Part shown: one piece after another, positions 43,786 through 56,899 of the stretch
How positions within the stretch are numbered: position 1 is the stretch's first letter
Layout of the letters: each line of letters starts with the position of its first letter
From: Diploscapter coronatus
Lineage: Eukaryota > Nematoda > Chromadorea > Rhabditida > Rhabditidae
Length of the DNA: 64,000 nt
Direction: 5' to 3'
NCBI GenBank assembly: GCA_964036155.1
Contig: OZ038423.1
Location: 69,703,249 to 69,767,248, forward strand
Notes under the pieces: generated by a model
What the model was told of the DNA's origin: nothing
Seen by the model: only the letters and a program-made list of their open reading frames with translations
The model's database searches: none
Position numbers and translations under genes: made by a program

Positions 43786-46700
43786 ATGGCTGACGGTGAC
43801 GTCAGGAAGAGGTATTATTCAAATAGATAATTTAGACCATATTGATTATCCTAATTATTGATTATATGAAATTCGACTGAGACTCATATTTTATATATTT
43901 TAACCCTTTCTGTTCCCCAACAATTTACCATGATAGTTTAATTTCCAATATTAAATATCCTATATTTATATATTTATTGGTTGTCTGAGATCGTAACCTA
44001 ACTGAAATCTAGATTAATTATATTTGAATCTTACTATTCTTAAGCATACTATACTAGGAAAGATACTCAAGTAATCAATCTTAAAACACCTGCACTTTTC
44101 ATAATGACGCAGTATTTTGACGTTGTTTTTGCAGTCGAAACCTGGAACGTCGTCGAGAGACCTCGCGATATGCGGCTAGAGATAGGCGCGGAAAGGAGGC
44201 TGACATATTCAATGATCTGAAAGAGGTACTATCCCAAAACGACTACAAAGTACCAACATTATCAAAATGGTACCATTCGAAACAATTTGCTACCATACGG
44301 TACTTCATTGTATCTCCTAAAATCACATGACATGATTATTGAGTGGTATCACCATTGAAATTGGCACATATTCCAAAATAGTACTATTCGATTACCATCA
44401 TACCGCCATTTAGTATTTGTTGTATCATCTAAAATTTCATAAACTGAAATTAAATAGTACCATTTTGTGGTATTAGTTCGAAAAATTAAGGAAAAATGCT
44501 GACTCATGCAACCATTTTCAGGTGGTACCATTGGTAGACGACAATACCGTAACCCATTTGGATCGCATCGCGCTGCTACGTGTCGCCGTTACACTATGTC
44601 GGCTGAAGAAAACCGCCGGAAATGGTAACCAATTATCAATTTAGGATATTTCCGTTTTTGGACACTATTTGGGATATACCATATAAGCTCTTATCCGTAA
44701 AGATTTCAAACTCTTTAACTCTTCTTTGCATAGCCTAGTAAATAAAATTCCATAGCAAAAATATTATTCCTCAGTTGGGTGCGAATTTCAATATTTCATA
44801 ATGAGAAAACGAAAAGAACTTAGCTAATTAACAACTAATAATTTTAAATTTCAGTTCTGGAACGGACCGATTCGAATAGTGATGAAGCAAACCAGCATAC
44901 AGAGGACATGTTAACCGAATGTTTGGATGGCTTTGTGATGATCGTTGATTCTGACGGAACTATTCTTTACATAACTGAATCGGTCGTTTTATTCCTTGGA
45001 TTAACTCAGGTAATTAAATCAACTAAGTTAATTATCCGCTTGATTACCGTAATTATGTTTGATTATATCACATCCTTTTCTATCTAAATGATTATCCTAC
45101 AGCGCTTGACAATATTAATCATGTCAATCATGCTTCATTCTTTTCTAAAACTTTCGCCCGTTTTTCTTGGAAAACGGATTTAAAATATATCATTTCAGAA
45201 TTCTTTTCTGAGATCTAAAAATTGATACCTTGAATTTTCAATTTTCTAGAAAAAATTAGCCTCTAGCCTTTCTTCGTGTCCCTTCTTATCACCGATTTTC
45301 AATGATATGATATCTTTTTATCTCTCAAAATTTCATGCTCTCTAACCTAATTTATTTCTCTGTCACTCTCTCGACTGACCATGCTCTCTCTCCCCTCATG
45401 TCTACCATCAATCGATTTCTCATCAATGATAAGCAGGTCCTCCACATTATGTTTCTGCGTCTTTTTTATCCTCTCGTTTCTCAATGCTATTTCCCTACCT
45501 TTTTGCCCTCTTAAATACCAGCGCTATTTTTGCAATTGTTATGTTTTGTAGCGTCGCACAAGGTCTATTGCAATTTACAAAGAAAGGTTAGGAAGATGGA
45601 AATAGTGGTAGGAAAAACGAGGTAATAGAGGAGAAAACTACAGACAAATAGTATGAAGATGCATGTTAAACGATGAAAGAGGTTAGAGAAGAAAAGTACA
45701 AAGAAATAGTATTTTAAGGTCAGATACGCAGAGAAATCACTTGAAACGAATCAGCACGAGGATCTCTTTTTGAGGAGGCGTAACCTTAGACCAACGAGTG
45801 CAAAACATTGCAGCGAGCAACTCTTTGAACTTAAAGAATGAAGTGAAAGAAAATCGAATTCAAGTTAAAACCAATCGAAAAAGAGCAGCTCTTGACGTTT
45901 AATCTATTAGAAAAAGTTAGATTCTGTGCAAAAAGTGCATTGTACCCGGAAATAAAAGTAAATATCTTGAACTTAAATTAAAATCTGTCATATCTTAAAG
46001 TAATTTGATGCTTTTAATTAGAAACTTTAATAAGAAGTATTAGATTTTAACTACCGATCCACGATGTTAAAACGCGATATATTTGCTTGTCTGAAAATAT
46101 CACGGGATATCAATTTAAGATTTGTTAAAACTTGAGAAATTTTTAATTTATAATTTTAAAAAGTAGATTATTTCAGACGGACATGTCCGGCCGAGTTTTG
46201 AAAGAGTTCCTTCATCCTCAGGACTACGAGACTTTCTGCCAACTCTCAACCGAGTGCAATGGTGAATTGGATCAGAACGACGTCAGAACCGCAGTTTTGA
46301 GATTGAAGACAGTCATCAGCCCTCGAGGGAGGACGCTGAATTTGAAGAGCGCTTTGTTTAAGGTGGGTGCCTTTTAAATTAATTATTACTGTGGTTAAAT
46401 ACAAGGATCTTAGATCTAAATACAAGTTTTCTGAGTTTTGAATTTTAAATGTAGGGCAATGAATACGAAATTTAAGATTAATCGGGGTTATGGTATTTAA
46501 TATGAGATTTTTATTTTTAAACTTAAAAATACGATAGTTTTTAGTTTTAATACAAGGTCCTCTATCCTGAAATATAGGATTACTGTAGTTTTTTTTTGTT
46601 TTTTTTTTTTTTTATAAATAAGACTACTATTCTCTTTATCAATGTCTCATCTCTGAACTAGAGGCCTTTAATCCTTAGGACTTTCTTCCCCTTTATATTA

Positions 46701-49700
46701 ATGATAAGAATTTTGTCTGCAATTTAAGTGTAAGGAAAATGTAGCTTATCATTTTTCTTAGAAACTCAAATAATTTCATTTCGAAAAATTAATGGCAAAA
46801 TCGTACAAAGTGCGATGACACATCTAGACTGCATATTTGTGCAAAGTTAAGCGATTTATCCAGGATTAAGGGATATATTTAATCCTATGTATTAACGCAT
46901 AGGCATAAATTCCGGCTGGCATAATGTCCTATTCCACCTGTTTGTGGGAACTTTTGCATAAGGAAGTGGCGAGCGAGGACTTAGAAAACCCACTGCCTTG
47001 AAGCCTATTGATTTTCGTATGGGAAATAGTGTGAGAATTCAGAAATTACGAGAATTAGAAAAGTGGAGAAATAGTGAATAATTCTATGAGATTAGGAGAA
47101 AAAATTGCAGGGGAAACTTGATAAACCATTAACATCATACTATAGCAATTCTAAATAAGAAACTCGAATTAAATACGAAATATTGAGATGGAAATTCAAT
47201 GAAATTGTACTTAAGTATTTGAAAACTTTTACCTTAAATACAAAATATCGAATTTAATATCATACATTCAAATAATTGGCTGCATAAACTTTCCTCCTAA
47301 ACACTATTTCTCAGTTTTCTTTTCCCCGTGAGAGGAAAGTTTACACAACCAAATAATTAAACTTGATAGATCTTGTAATTATCGGAAATTAAGCCAATAG
47401 AATTAAATTACAGACATATACATTCATAGAATTAAATAACCGACTTTAATTTAACTATTTAAATATTCACGCATAATATCCTAGGTAAATTAAATATTAA
47501 AACGAATCAATTTAATAATTTAACACAAATTGAAATATTCAAATTCAGCCCGTCACCTTTACTGTACATGGAAAGCGCTCTACGGGAGGTCATGTTTTGC
47601 TGATGCAGGCTAGCACGATTCCGGCAGGACAAGGAGGTCTCTCTTCAGCCGCGCAAAACTCCACGAAAGTAATTAGATAATATTTTAAATTATATCATAC
47701 GGTCTAAAAATTAAATTGAAAGATACGTTTGAATTTGAATATCAAAGTTGAAAATTAAATATGAGTTAAAAATTATCTGAACTTAAATACAACTTTAATT
47801 ATAGATGTCCGACTCAGTTTGCGGCACATTTATGACACGTCACACCTGCGACATGAGGGTTTCCTATGCCTCAGACCGGCTGAACCAATTCATTCACAAG
47901 GAGCCTCGATCCCTAATCGGAAGCAGTTTCTATGATTTAGTGCATCCTGAAGACATTGAAATTTTAGTAGAGGTAAACTGAAATCTAAGTATTATTGAAA
48001 TTGCATGATTATGCAATCTTTTAAATAGCCCTTAAATAATTTAATTATAAGAGAGGACGTAGAGAAAAATTATATTAGACTGGACATATAACATTAGCTT
48101 ATCACGATGTTTCATAATTGCCGAAACTATAGTAATCCAAACATGGTCGTGATTTTCAGTGCATCAAAGAGCTGCTAAGCAAGGGCCATATCCGAACTCC
48201 GTACTATCGCTTAATAGCGTCTGATGGCTCTGCGATATGGGTGACTTCAGAAGCGAGTACCGTAGCCCATACGACTAAAGGAACCAAAGGACAATACATC
48301 ATCTGTCTGCACTGCGTATTGGGGTGCAAATTTTAGGATAATTAAAAAATAGCCATAACACATTCAATTCCTCTACAATACGACGTCACAAGTTTCTATA
48401 AATGGATTTGAAGTGCACCAATTTTTCTCTGAAAATTATGACGTTGTTTTAAACGAAAGTTAGAACTTTAAAAATTAGCTTGATGATTTTAGAGTTCAAC
48501 AAGAAAACGAAGAATTGATTGTTTGCACCGACTCAGATCCTAACGGTCTACTTTGCCAGAGAGTCAAGGAAGAACTCATCGATGAATTACAAGGTAATTA
48601 AAGCAATTAGCTGAGCCAATTAAATGGTTAATTACTCGTAATTAATTGTAGAATACGAAGGCCGACAGCCAGAGATCATTGAGTGCGTCAATTTCACGTC
48701 GTTGGTGGGTCCGGATGAATTCGAAAAGTTGAACCCCGTTGACATGCCAGCGTCAATCTCGTCTAGTGAGTTGATTACCCTGATTAAGGGATAATTATAC
48801 TAATTAAATGGCTAATTAACTCGGACCAAATTTATATTGTGATGTAAAACATGATCAACTTTCGATCTGGAGTCACTTCTAACCTTTCGCGAATTAATCT
48901 CACTAAGTTAATTAACTTAATTAAATTGATAATTAGTGAGATAATAATAATTATCACCGTTGACTTTGCGAGAATTAACCTAGCTAACATTTTTGTCGTA
49001 GTTCCGAAACGAAAGCGTGCGGCATACGCGGAGCACTTTCTGCTCTACGGGTGCGCGCCGTCGAATGAGAATGAATTGGACGATGGTCCATCGCAGAAAA
49101 AGCGGACCCGGCAAAGTGAACCGCAGCCGGAACATGCGGAACCTTCTCGAATTTCGATGATTCAAAGCGAGCAGATTAATGAACCCCCAGAAAATCCCGA
49201 GGTTTAGTTACAAGATTCCTGAGATTTTTCTGTATCAAACCTAAAACGCAGATTTTACCTGAACCACACGCTAAATGAAACGTCACCACCAAAAGTATTC
49301 TTGTCTCTTGTAACTAAATTTTCTTGATTTTCACAAATCTTGAGCTCTAAGTGTAACTTCTACCTGTGTGCTTAAGAATAACCTATGTTTGAATTCAAAG
49401 GTGGTGATTATTAAATGGTGTCGCATCATATCGTTTAATAACGCCTTTTAAAGTGATCGATTTTGAAGTAACGCCCTTTTCAGGCAGCCGTAAGGGCAGC
49501 TACGACGAGGTTCTTCAATGGCTTTTTCTTGACAAGCCGCATAGCCCCGCCCCCGCAATCCGATCCGCCCACGCCCACGCAGCAGCAGTCAACAACCCGT
49601 ACGCTGGAAGAAGAGTAGGAAAATGACGCCTTTTAAAGGATAGCGCCTTTTAAATTCGACATTTTCAGCAGCCGCACGCGTCATCTCGCGGTTCGACTTC

Positions 49701-50825
49701 CGTCGACGTCATCCGACGTAGCGTCTTCCAGAATCCGAGCGTCGCGACGTCACGCGTTCCGCCATCGTCGCGGCTCATCAACCCGGTCGTCGACCGAATC
49801 TCCAGAAACGCCAACTCAGGTACGCGAGGTTCATAAATGGGGCGTTGCTCCCAAGTCAGCGTTAGATTTGGGAATGACGTTAGTGTGAGTTTTAACATAA
49901 TTCGGAGGTTTACATTAACGCGACTTACACATGCTAGGGTCCTTTAGTATACATATTGAATACAGAAATTAATTTTATCACCAACATGATTACAATTATA
50001 GTCGGACGCTCAAACGCCCCCGCAAACCGAAATATTAGACCTGTGGCCGCTTACCGTTCTGCCTCTGCCTCACGATGCGTTCCCGCCGTTCAGACATCAG
50101 GTACGGATGAATGACGTCATTGGCGTCATGTAAACAAAAAAGGCGTCACCATTAAAAATCTTAGGTGCTCTCCCACTGCGCAAGCACGTCGTACGCGGCG
50201 CCGTGCAGTCCCCTGTGCCTGCTTCCGATTCTACCGCCCGACTCGACGCCTTCTTCAACGCCATCGACGCTGCAACGCCTTTGATGGGTCAGAACCGTCC
50301 CAATCCAGTCTCACAACAAAATAACCCATCACCTAAATTCTCTAATGATCTCGCCCAAAATCAACAACAACAGCCACCGCGAAACACCAAAGTTATCATC
50401 GGTTAGTAGCAAAACGAAGCACTGCAATGCAGCGTGAAATTGTGGGTGGGGCCTATTATTTCTTTCCTTTTGAAAAGCGAAAGAAAGGCCGCACCAATAA
50501 AACTATGAGACATTGCAATAGTTCATTTTGCATTGAAGAAATTTAATCATAAAATAAAAAAGAGGTAAGAAACGAATAAACAAGCAATGTTTTAGATGAC
50601 CTCGAGTGGGAGGAGCCAGACCTGTCATTTTACGCCCCGTACATCGAGCCTGCGTCGGCCGATCAACAGCTATCGGGGGGAATTCAACCGCTGCAATTCT
50701 GCGACCCGCCACTCGACTTCTTCGACAAATTCATCCAACGCCCCTCGCCCCAACAGAGCGCACCCGTAAACGCCGATCAACCACTCACGAAACAAGCTAG
50801 ATATGATACGGACTCAGGTTGGTAG
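43786..50825 (+). CDS. hif-1: Hypoxia-inducible factor alpha (HIF-1), bHLH-PAS, about 751 aa
   Basis: Oxygen-regulated transcription factor that pairs with AHA-1/ARNT (family knowledge). The bHLH spans residues 9-72 ([37 protein letters not shown]). PAS-A (about 90-215; [18 protein letters not shown]) and PAS-B (about 285-400; [27 protein letters not shown]) follow, then basic NLS-like PKRKR and QKKRTR and a low-complexity middle. Near residue 690 the last exon has [14 protein letters not shown], the prolyl-hydroxylation/VHL degron equivalent, but with Tyr instead of Leu before AP. No C-terminal Asn-hydroxylation domain is seen. Exons: 43786-43811, 44135-44225, 44522-44624, 44855-45009, 46177-46362, 47549-47668, 47805-47972, 48160-48323, 48493-48593, 48652-48765, 49002-49201, 49484-49614, 49669-49819, 50002-50100, 50185-50401, 50596-50825. 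The acceptor of the 15th exon is weak. A donor at 50817 and a strong acceptor before 50996 offer an alternative end at 51015. Two introns exceed 1.1 kb. Confidence 0.95.
50423..50518. repeat. Short palindromic element, second copy of the GGGCCTATT family
   Basis: Inverted repeat TGTGGGTGGGGCCTATTATT ... GAAAGAAAGGCCGCACCAAT in the intron just before the hif-1 degron exon. It is related to 5662-5752. Confidence 0.65.
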
Positions 50826-51706
50826 AGTAAAAATACAAATATCATCCATAAATAAAAGTGCCACATTTAAAGCTTGATTTGCAAAGATAAATGTCCTTGT
50901 AAATGTAAACTTACTATTTTACTTATTATCATGTCTTAAATCTTTAAAATATTCAATTATTACAAAAAATAAAAGAATGAGAGATCAAATTTCAGTAGAG
51001 TACTGGCCTAGATGAGTCGACTCCTGTAATTATTATTAGTGTGAAGAAAACGTCTCGAAAAATTACCGTACCCCGTATTAAGGTTATAAGATTCGGTAAA
51101 AATATTGTTATTTACGTCGTCATTTATGATTGATTCTATCATTATTATCTATTCACTGGGCCATTTTCATTGACAAGTACCATTTCTACCGTAAAATCTG
51201 GAATAGAAGTCCCTTTAAATAAACAGTTATATCTATATAGTAGTTTCTTAAAAGCAGAAGTCTATGGACCCCTATTTTAGATTTTACGGTATTAATCTAT
51301 CTCTCAACATATACTTTGAACACATTTTATGCAACAATTTTAGATTAAGTCAGGAATTCATTTACTTTGTAATCTATTGAAAAGTACGTGGTTGTCTCCA
51401 TTAATTTCTCTCATGAAACATTACATTTATCCATTTTCCCTATATACTCAAATCAATATATACAAATTTATTATTCTATTATATATGAATCTATATTGTG
51501 ATCATTTTTTCGTAACAAGTACTATTTTCTTCGTACATTGAGCTAATCATTTTAGAAATTTTATGTAGTTTAAATTTATTGTTTGTTGAAATTTCATGAA
51601 TGTGTACCCAAATTATATAACATCTATATTTTAAAGTACAGTTAGTTTAAACAACGTGAATAAACTGAATCTTTATTTTCGAATAAACTATGTTTAAAAC
51701 AAATAT
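50826..51706. other. Convergent spacer between hif-1 and the first channel gene
   Basis: It includes the optional last hif-1 exon (50996-51015) and then very AT-rich sequence with no coding pattern. The minus-strand polyadenylation signal of the channel gene is at 51672. Confidence 0.5.
51672..51677 (-). terminator. Polyadenylation signal (AATAAA on minus strand)
   Basis: TTTATT on the plus strand, 30 bp after the channel stop codon. Confidence 0.5.
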
Positions 51707-54700
51707 TCAGGAGGATTTTTTTGCCATAACTTCATCGGTAATTAATGGCATATCTTGAGTATCGTATAGCATGATAGCTGCAAATACCACAGTGCCGCAT
51801 ATGAAAATCCACATGATAATTTTCTCCAGCATCCTTAACGCAAATAACGGTTATGTAAAATCAATACGCAAGGTTGCAGTATACCTAGCGAGCATTTGCC
51901 ACTCTCTTCGAATTCGTTTCAAATGCTCCTGGGCCGTCAAGTCTTGCCTCATTGATTCGATACCTAAGCTTAAAATAATTAAAACTAACGCTATACCCTT
52001 AATTACATGTTAAAACGTCGACAACAATATTGTATAGTGCTGGATCACAATGCGCTGATGTTATTCCATTACAAGATATCTCCTCTATCGACACTCGTTT
52101 ATGCTAAATTAAGATAATGATTAATTTATTTAATTACGCAATTAAGTGATTTGATTAGCGAGCAATGCGTGGATAATTAGGGAAATTAAATGCAACATAA
52201 TTGCAGATTTTGTGAACAAAGGAAATTGACATAGGAGTTTTTGCTGCATTCGCGAAATCACAACGAATTTTCGGACCCAAATGATACTACTGGAAGTCGA
52301 ATGGTAGCCATCTTCTTTGGTAGCGTTACCACTTTCTGTTGCTACCAAATGCTGGTAAAAGGATAGGTCGGTGAGAAAGGGGTGTGCTTTTGTGGTTCTG
52401 GATGCTGGTAATTGGAATGGGACTTGGCGCGATGATTCAACGGTAGCGGGTCTTATGGGCCTGTGATTTACCTTTGGCTCTGTGGTCCGAAGGAGTTTCT
52501 GCTGTAATTTGACAAAATTGTTGGCGAAACCCTTTTTCAGCTCCGCTAGCTTGTCCTGTGATTTAGTTTTTAGTAGAAATTGAAATATCGTATTAAATTC
52601 AAACCCTTTTTCTCGAAAATTAGCATACCGTATTCATTCTAACAGAAGGACACCCCTCAAATTATAGAACTACCCGTTACCCAACTCAGGTCACTTCAGG
52701 ATGCGTGTTTATTATGTTCTTTAGAGTGGATTTAGTCTCGGTTTAAAGTTATTACGACCACTAAATGATAAGTTATGACGGTTTGAAAATTCTACTTTTT
52801 CGAAATCGGATCTCTGAAAATAGAAGGACATTCTTTCTATTAGAATAAATGCGGTATTTTGTTTAAAATTAATGGTTTTTTTCTTCTGAAAAACCAGCAT
52901 GTTTTTCGGTCTTACATATTTTTTCATGCGCATTTTGATGGATTCCTGTGTGTTCATGAGCTCTCGACCGAAAAACCAAATTAGGAAGGATGATCGGTTC
53001 ATACGAATTGATAGAAGAAATTGGCGTACACGTCTTGAAATTGGGCGACCCTTAAAGATTCTCTTTTGTGCTAATTTCTAGTCGAGAAATATATTTGCAG
53101 CTTATTTGACAACTTCTGACCTAGTATTATTTAAAATTTATTATAATTCATTATCACCGCGTTTCCCTGCATCTGAATTGACAGCGTAAACGTCGTGCAG
53201 TAAGTAGCCAGAAACATAATGAATATAAGGCCTATGTAATATTGTCCTAATAGGGGTACAGAGTTAGATGTGGCCGGTAATTTATCGGACACCATCATTA
53301 GAATAATCGCAAGCGATAATAGAGCGGTTACTCCGAGAGAGACCTGAAAATTTTAGGACTTTTAGCGAAGGTCAGTTCTTCTCCTATTATAAAACACCAA
53401 ATGATTTAGTTTTAGGCTTAATTGATCATATTCTAGCTTTATGATAAAGACATTTTTTTCATAAGACTTAAAAATTGTATTTAAATTTGAATTCTACCTT
53501 CTCAGTATTCTCTCCAGTTGAGCTATGAGGCGTGAAGAAACCTATTACCGTAACGATTGTGATAAATGCTGAAGGGATAATCAGGGTGAACAAATAATAA
53601 GATGGGTTCCTCTTGATCGCGAAATAATACGAAATATCCGGATACGGGTGCGGACAACAATCATAGGTCCTAGTTTTTTTCGTTTAAATAAAAATACAAT
53701 TTTAAAATACTTAAGATTTCGCTTGTATCGGAAGTCCACCAATTTCCACTCCATGTTAGGAATATAGTGCGTTAAAGCAGTTAAGTTTGTGCTAAATACA
53801 ACTCAATTTACGATGCTGTTTTAAAAATATTGATATTTATGATGTAACTTTCTAAAAATATAATTAGTTAAACTTACTTATTCGACGTAGGATCTGCCGT
53901 AGGTTCTTCTGCGGTTAATAACATGATATGCGAACCATCATAGGACCAAGAAGCTAACATTATGAAGCAAATTTGCTAATAATTAAACTTATAGTTATTT
54001 GAAAAATCGATAAATTTTAAGCTGATATACTTGATCATATGGAAACCGCTCCATTTGTAAATCACATGTGATATCGGTGATAATTGCCCTAAAGTAAATG
54101 AGTCAATCAGAGTAATTAGATATTTGAATTATACCGAAACAGTGATATCCGCCCGGTATGCTCAATCTGTGCGTTAGTTTGTAGTTCATTCTCTTTGATA
54201 TTCATGTTAGCGCTTAATTAAGCAATTAAATCAATGATTAGTTACAGTAATTCTTTCCTTTAGTTTAGTTTTACTATAGTTTTCTTTAAAAACGTCATGT
54301 GGGCACTTAAAAGTTGAAAGATTTTTCCGAAAACTCCCAGGTCTCTTGTAAATTTTAAATTTTTTGCTGTATACGGAAAACCCTTGACGAAAAGTTTAGA
54401 AGGAAAAAAGCTAAAGTAATTTAAAGTAGCAGTCAGAAGTCAAAGTACTAACTAAGGGATAGGGAAGTAATTTGGATAACACCCACAGAGTTTTAAACAT
54501 TTTGGATAAAGATAAATTATATAAACTATTTACTTGTTATACACCAATAAATCTGAACTCGTACTATAATCCCCCCTCACGTGAAGTTAACCTCGTGTGA
54601 ACTTTAAAGAGGGAAAATTGAGAGGAAAGGTTGTGCGAACTTAGAGCGGAACTCATTTGAAAAGGTCCAGTCTAAGTTCACGCGAGCTGCACTCCTCTTT

Positions 54701-55583
54701 TGCCACACTCTAGTTCACGCGAGTTAGGTCGCGCGATCTTTAAAGAACAAAAAACCCCAAGCGAACCCAGTTATGTAGCACTTGCGCAATTATTTCGTCG
54801 ATAATTTTTGCATGGATTTATGGAAGGAGTTAGTACCAACAAGATACATGTAAATTTGTCCGGTTTACTACCGCTTTTCTTTATGAGTTTTTGATTCGCG
54901 TGAGCCTCAATTTTTTCAGAGCTTAGATGAACCTCGCGTGAACTAAAAGTTCACACGAGAGGGGTTTAGTACGGTTCCTGGTTTCCAAATCATGTCTGAG
55001 GGCACGTGAAGACTCGTTAGACCATTGAATTGTTTAGGATTCCAAGATAGAAATTCATCTGAGAAAATATAGTAATTTCATTTTTAAAGACATCTGGGCT
55101 TACCGAACCAATATGATTCAAGCCAGCAGTAAAGCGTAATAATTTGATCATTTTCATGTACCTTCTGGATCTGTTTAAAATATAGCTGTACAGTTACATT
55201 AGTCGGCCCAGAACTTTCAGATAAAACCGGTCTAAAACCCAAAACTTTGGCCATTTTTAGATTATTTTCTTAGAATTTGTTATTTTGTTCGACTATTTCC
55301 ATTTTCACTTATTTCATCATTTCCCATAAATTGATGCGTTAAGAGCGGGGTGGCACTTGAAAATCTGGGGAGTAGAAAACACGCGGAAAACTAATAATTC
55401 AAGAGGCTCGTTCATAAAAGCTCAGAGTAAATTACTGATTTCTCGAGAGTATGCTAATTTAGCAACTTACCGTAGTTCTTTCTTGTAGTCCTTGAATAGA
55501 TATGCCAATAACTCCTTCTGATTACAATAGACTGTAGTGCAAAGTTGCATTTGAATAATTAGCTGGATTATAGAGTGTAGCAT
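51707..55583 (-). CDS. Nicotinic-receptor alpha-like Cys-loop channel subunit, 518 aa, with element-derived intron
   Basis: Cation-channel subunit of the acetylcholine receptor superfamily. Signal peptide (MLHSIIQLIIQMQLCTTVYC), ligand-binding domain, Cys-loop (CDLQMERFPYDQ and a Cys 13 residues later), vicinal cysteines in loop C (YDCCPHPYP; alpha-type), M1, M2 (EKVSLGVTALLSLAIIL), M3, a long loop and M4. Exons: 55471-55583, 55104-55231, 54957-55058, 54534-54552, 54135-54212, 54031-54088, 53878-53975, 53711-53791, 53498-53669, 53158-53343, 52916-53050, 52472-52555, 52007-52103, 51885-51963, 51707-51833. All phases agree. The WxPD signature is split: the exon ends near WKP and resumes in LLVYN, with a foldback element between. 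Predicted splicing replaces the Asp by GTVLNPSH. The exon at 52472-52555 can extend to 52277 in frame, lengthening the M3-M4 loop. It is a tandem paralogue of the next gene. The ligand and exact subfamily are unresolved; a damaged allele is possible. Confidence 0.88.
54555..54977. mobile_element. 423-bp inverted-repeat element forming an intron in the channel gene
   Basis: The ends are GAACTCGTACTATAATCCCC and, inverted, GAACCGTACTAAACCCC. The arms continue with repeated GTTCACGCGAG / CTCGTGTGAAC motifs. It is flanked by CT on both sides (AG in the sense direction), a 2-bp target duplication at most. In the sense orientation the duplicated AG after ...GAGTTC gives a TTCAG acceptor, and the arm supplies a GTGTGA donor. 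There is no coding capacity. The paralogous exon at 58988-59145 has no interruption. Confidence 0.85.
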
Positions 55584-56899
55584 TTTCAGGAAAATACCAT
55601 CATTCAGGGCAACTTCATTGAAAGCTCAGGATACACATCAATTAACGTCAGGGAAGTCGTGTGTATCTGAAATTGGACATAAACATAGGTTGACGAGACG
55701 AGTTTTAGTAGGCAAAAGTCCAGGACTTAAATATTGAGTATGAGCCTGAATTACTTCTGATCGATGGAAATTAATTTTGAACATAAACGCAATATGATGT
55801 TATTAAAGCATTACAGGTGAATATTAGATGAGTTATTGCGAAAATTAACTCGGAGAATGATGACGAAAAATTTCGAGATCAAAATATATGTATACGCATT
55901 TCGGGATTTCAATTATCTGAATAAATCCTTATATAAGACCATGTACTAGGCATTTTAGATTACTTAACTTAACTTAACGTGTGCAGATTTCGCGTGGGAG
56001 GTTGCCGAATGGAGGCTAAGTATAAAGGGAAAAATAAAAAATAGAGATATAGAAAATTTTAGAGAGTTAAAGATAAGGGAAAATAAAAGGGGATAAAGAC
56101 AAAACGCGTTAAAGCCGGCCAAAAATGAGCAGCCGAAATTTGTTCACGCTCTTAACAAAGTTCTCATGCAACTCAAGTACGGCGAAAATAACGCGAATTA
56201 GAGAAAGCGAGACAAAGAAAGTGGATTTAAGCTGGAGAAAAAGGACAAGACAGACAGACAGACGGACAGAGGGCTTCCTCATGTAAAATAAATCCACACA
56301 AATCCGACATTCTACGTGAAATATGCTAATTTCATGCAAGAGATATAGATTAATCACAGGTAATTTTTCTTTAGGAAGAGAATATTTTATGGAAATATAG
56401 CATTTTTAAGAAATCGATGATTCAACTCCCATAAAATGCCAAATTTTGCACATTTGGAGATAGGCACTTCTAAGAGATTTCCATTTTTCTTAAAACCTCT
56501 TGAATTTTTGAAATCCCTGCGCGAAACTCCCTCACAAAATCGCGAAACCCGATATGGTAGCGGAGATATTTCCTATTTTTCTCGCATCACGCGTATTTAA
56601 GCGTTTATTTATCCAGAGTCCATGAAAAATTAGAGTCAGATTGCGTTATTTTGACCCGGAAATTCTTACGCGTGTTTTCCCACGCCATTTTAACTTGGCC
56701 ACGTGCCTCCGTTGGTTAAAGATCAGATTCACTTTTTTGCAAAAAATAATGATTTATTCGATTTTCGCATAAAGTTATACCCGATTGATTCTTGAAAATT
56801 GAAGCTATTAAATTTGCACTGTGAAGTAGATGGATCTATGAGAGTATTTACAAAGAAAAATTCCACAAAAGACGAAAAATGATCATAAAATCAATAATT
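55584..56899. other. Spacer between the tandem channel genes
   Basis: 1.3 kb that should contain the promoter of the first channel gene and the 3' end of the second. There is a short CAGA run at about 56252-56266 and a minus-strand AATAAA at 56753. Open frames here lack any family pattern. Confidence 0.5.
56753..56758 (-). terminator. Polyadenylation signal (AATAAA on minus strand)
   Basis: TTTATT on the plus strand, about 140 bp after the stop of the second channel gene. Confidence 0.45.

Noticed and set aside
56250..56270. CAGA run as a microsatellite locus
   Set aside because: Only a few units long; not worth annotating as a repeat array.
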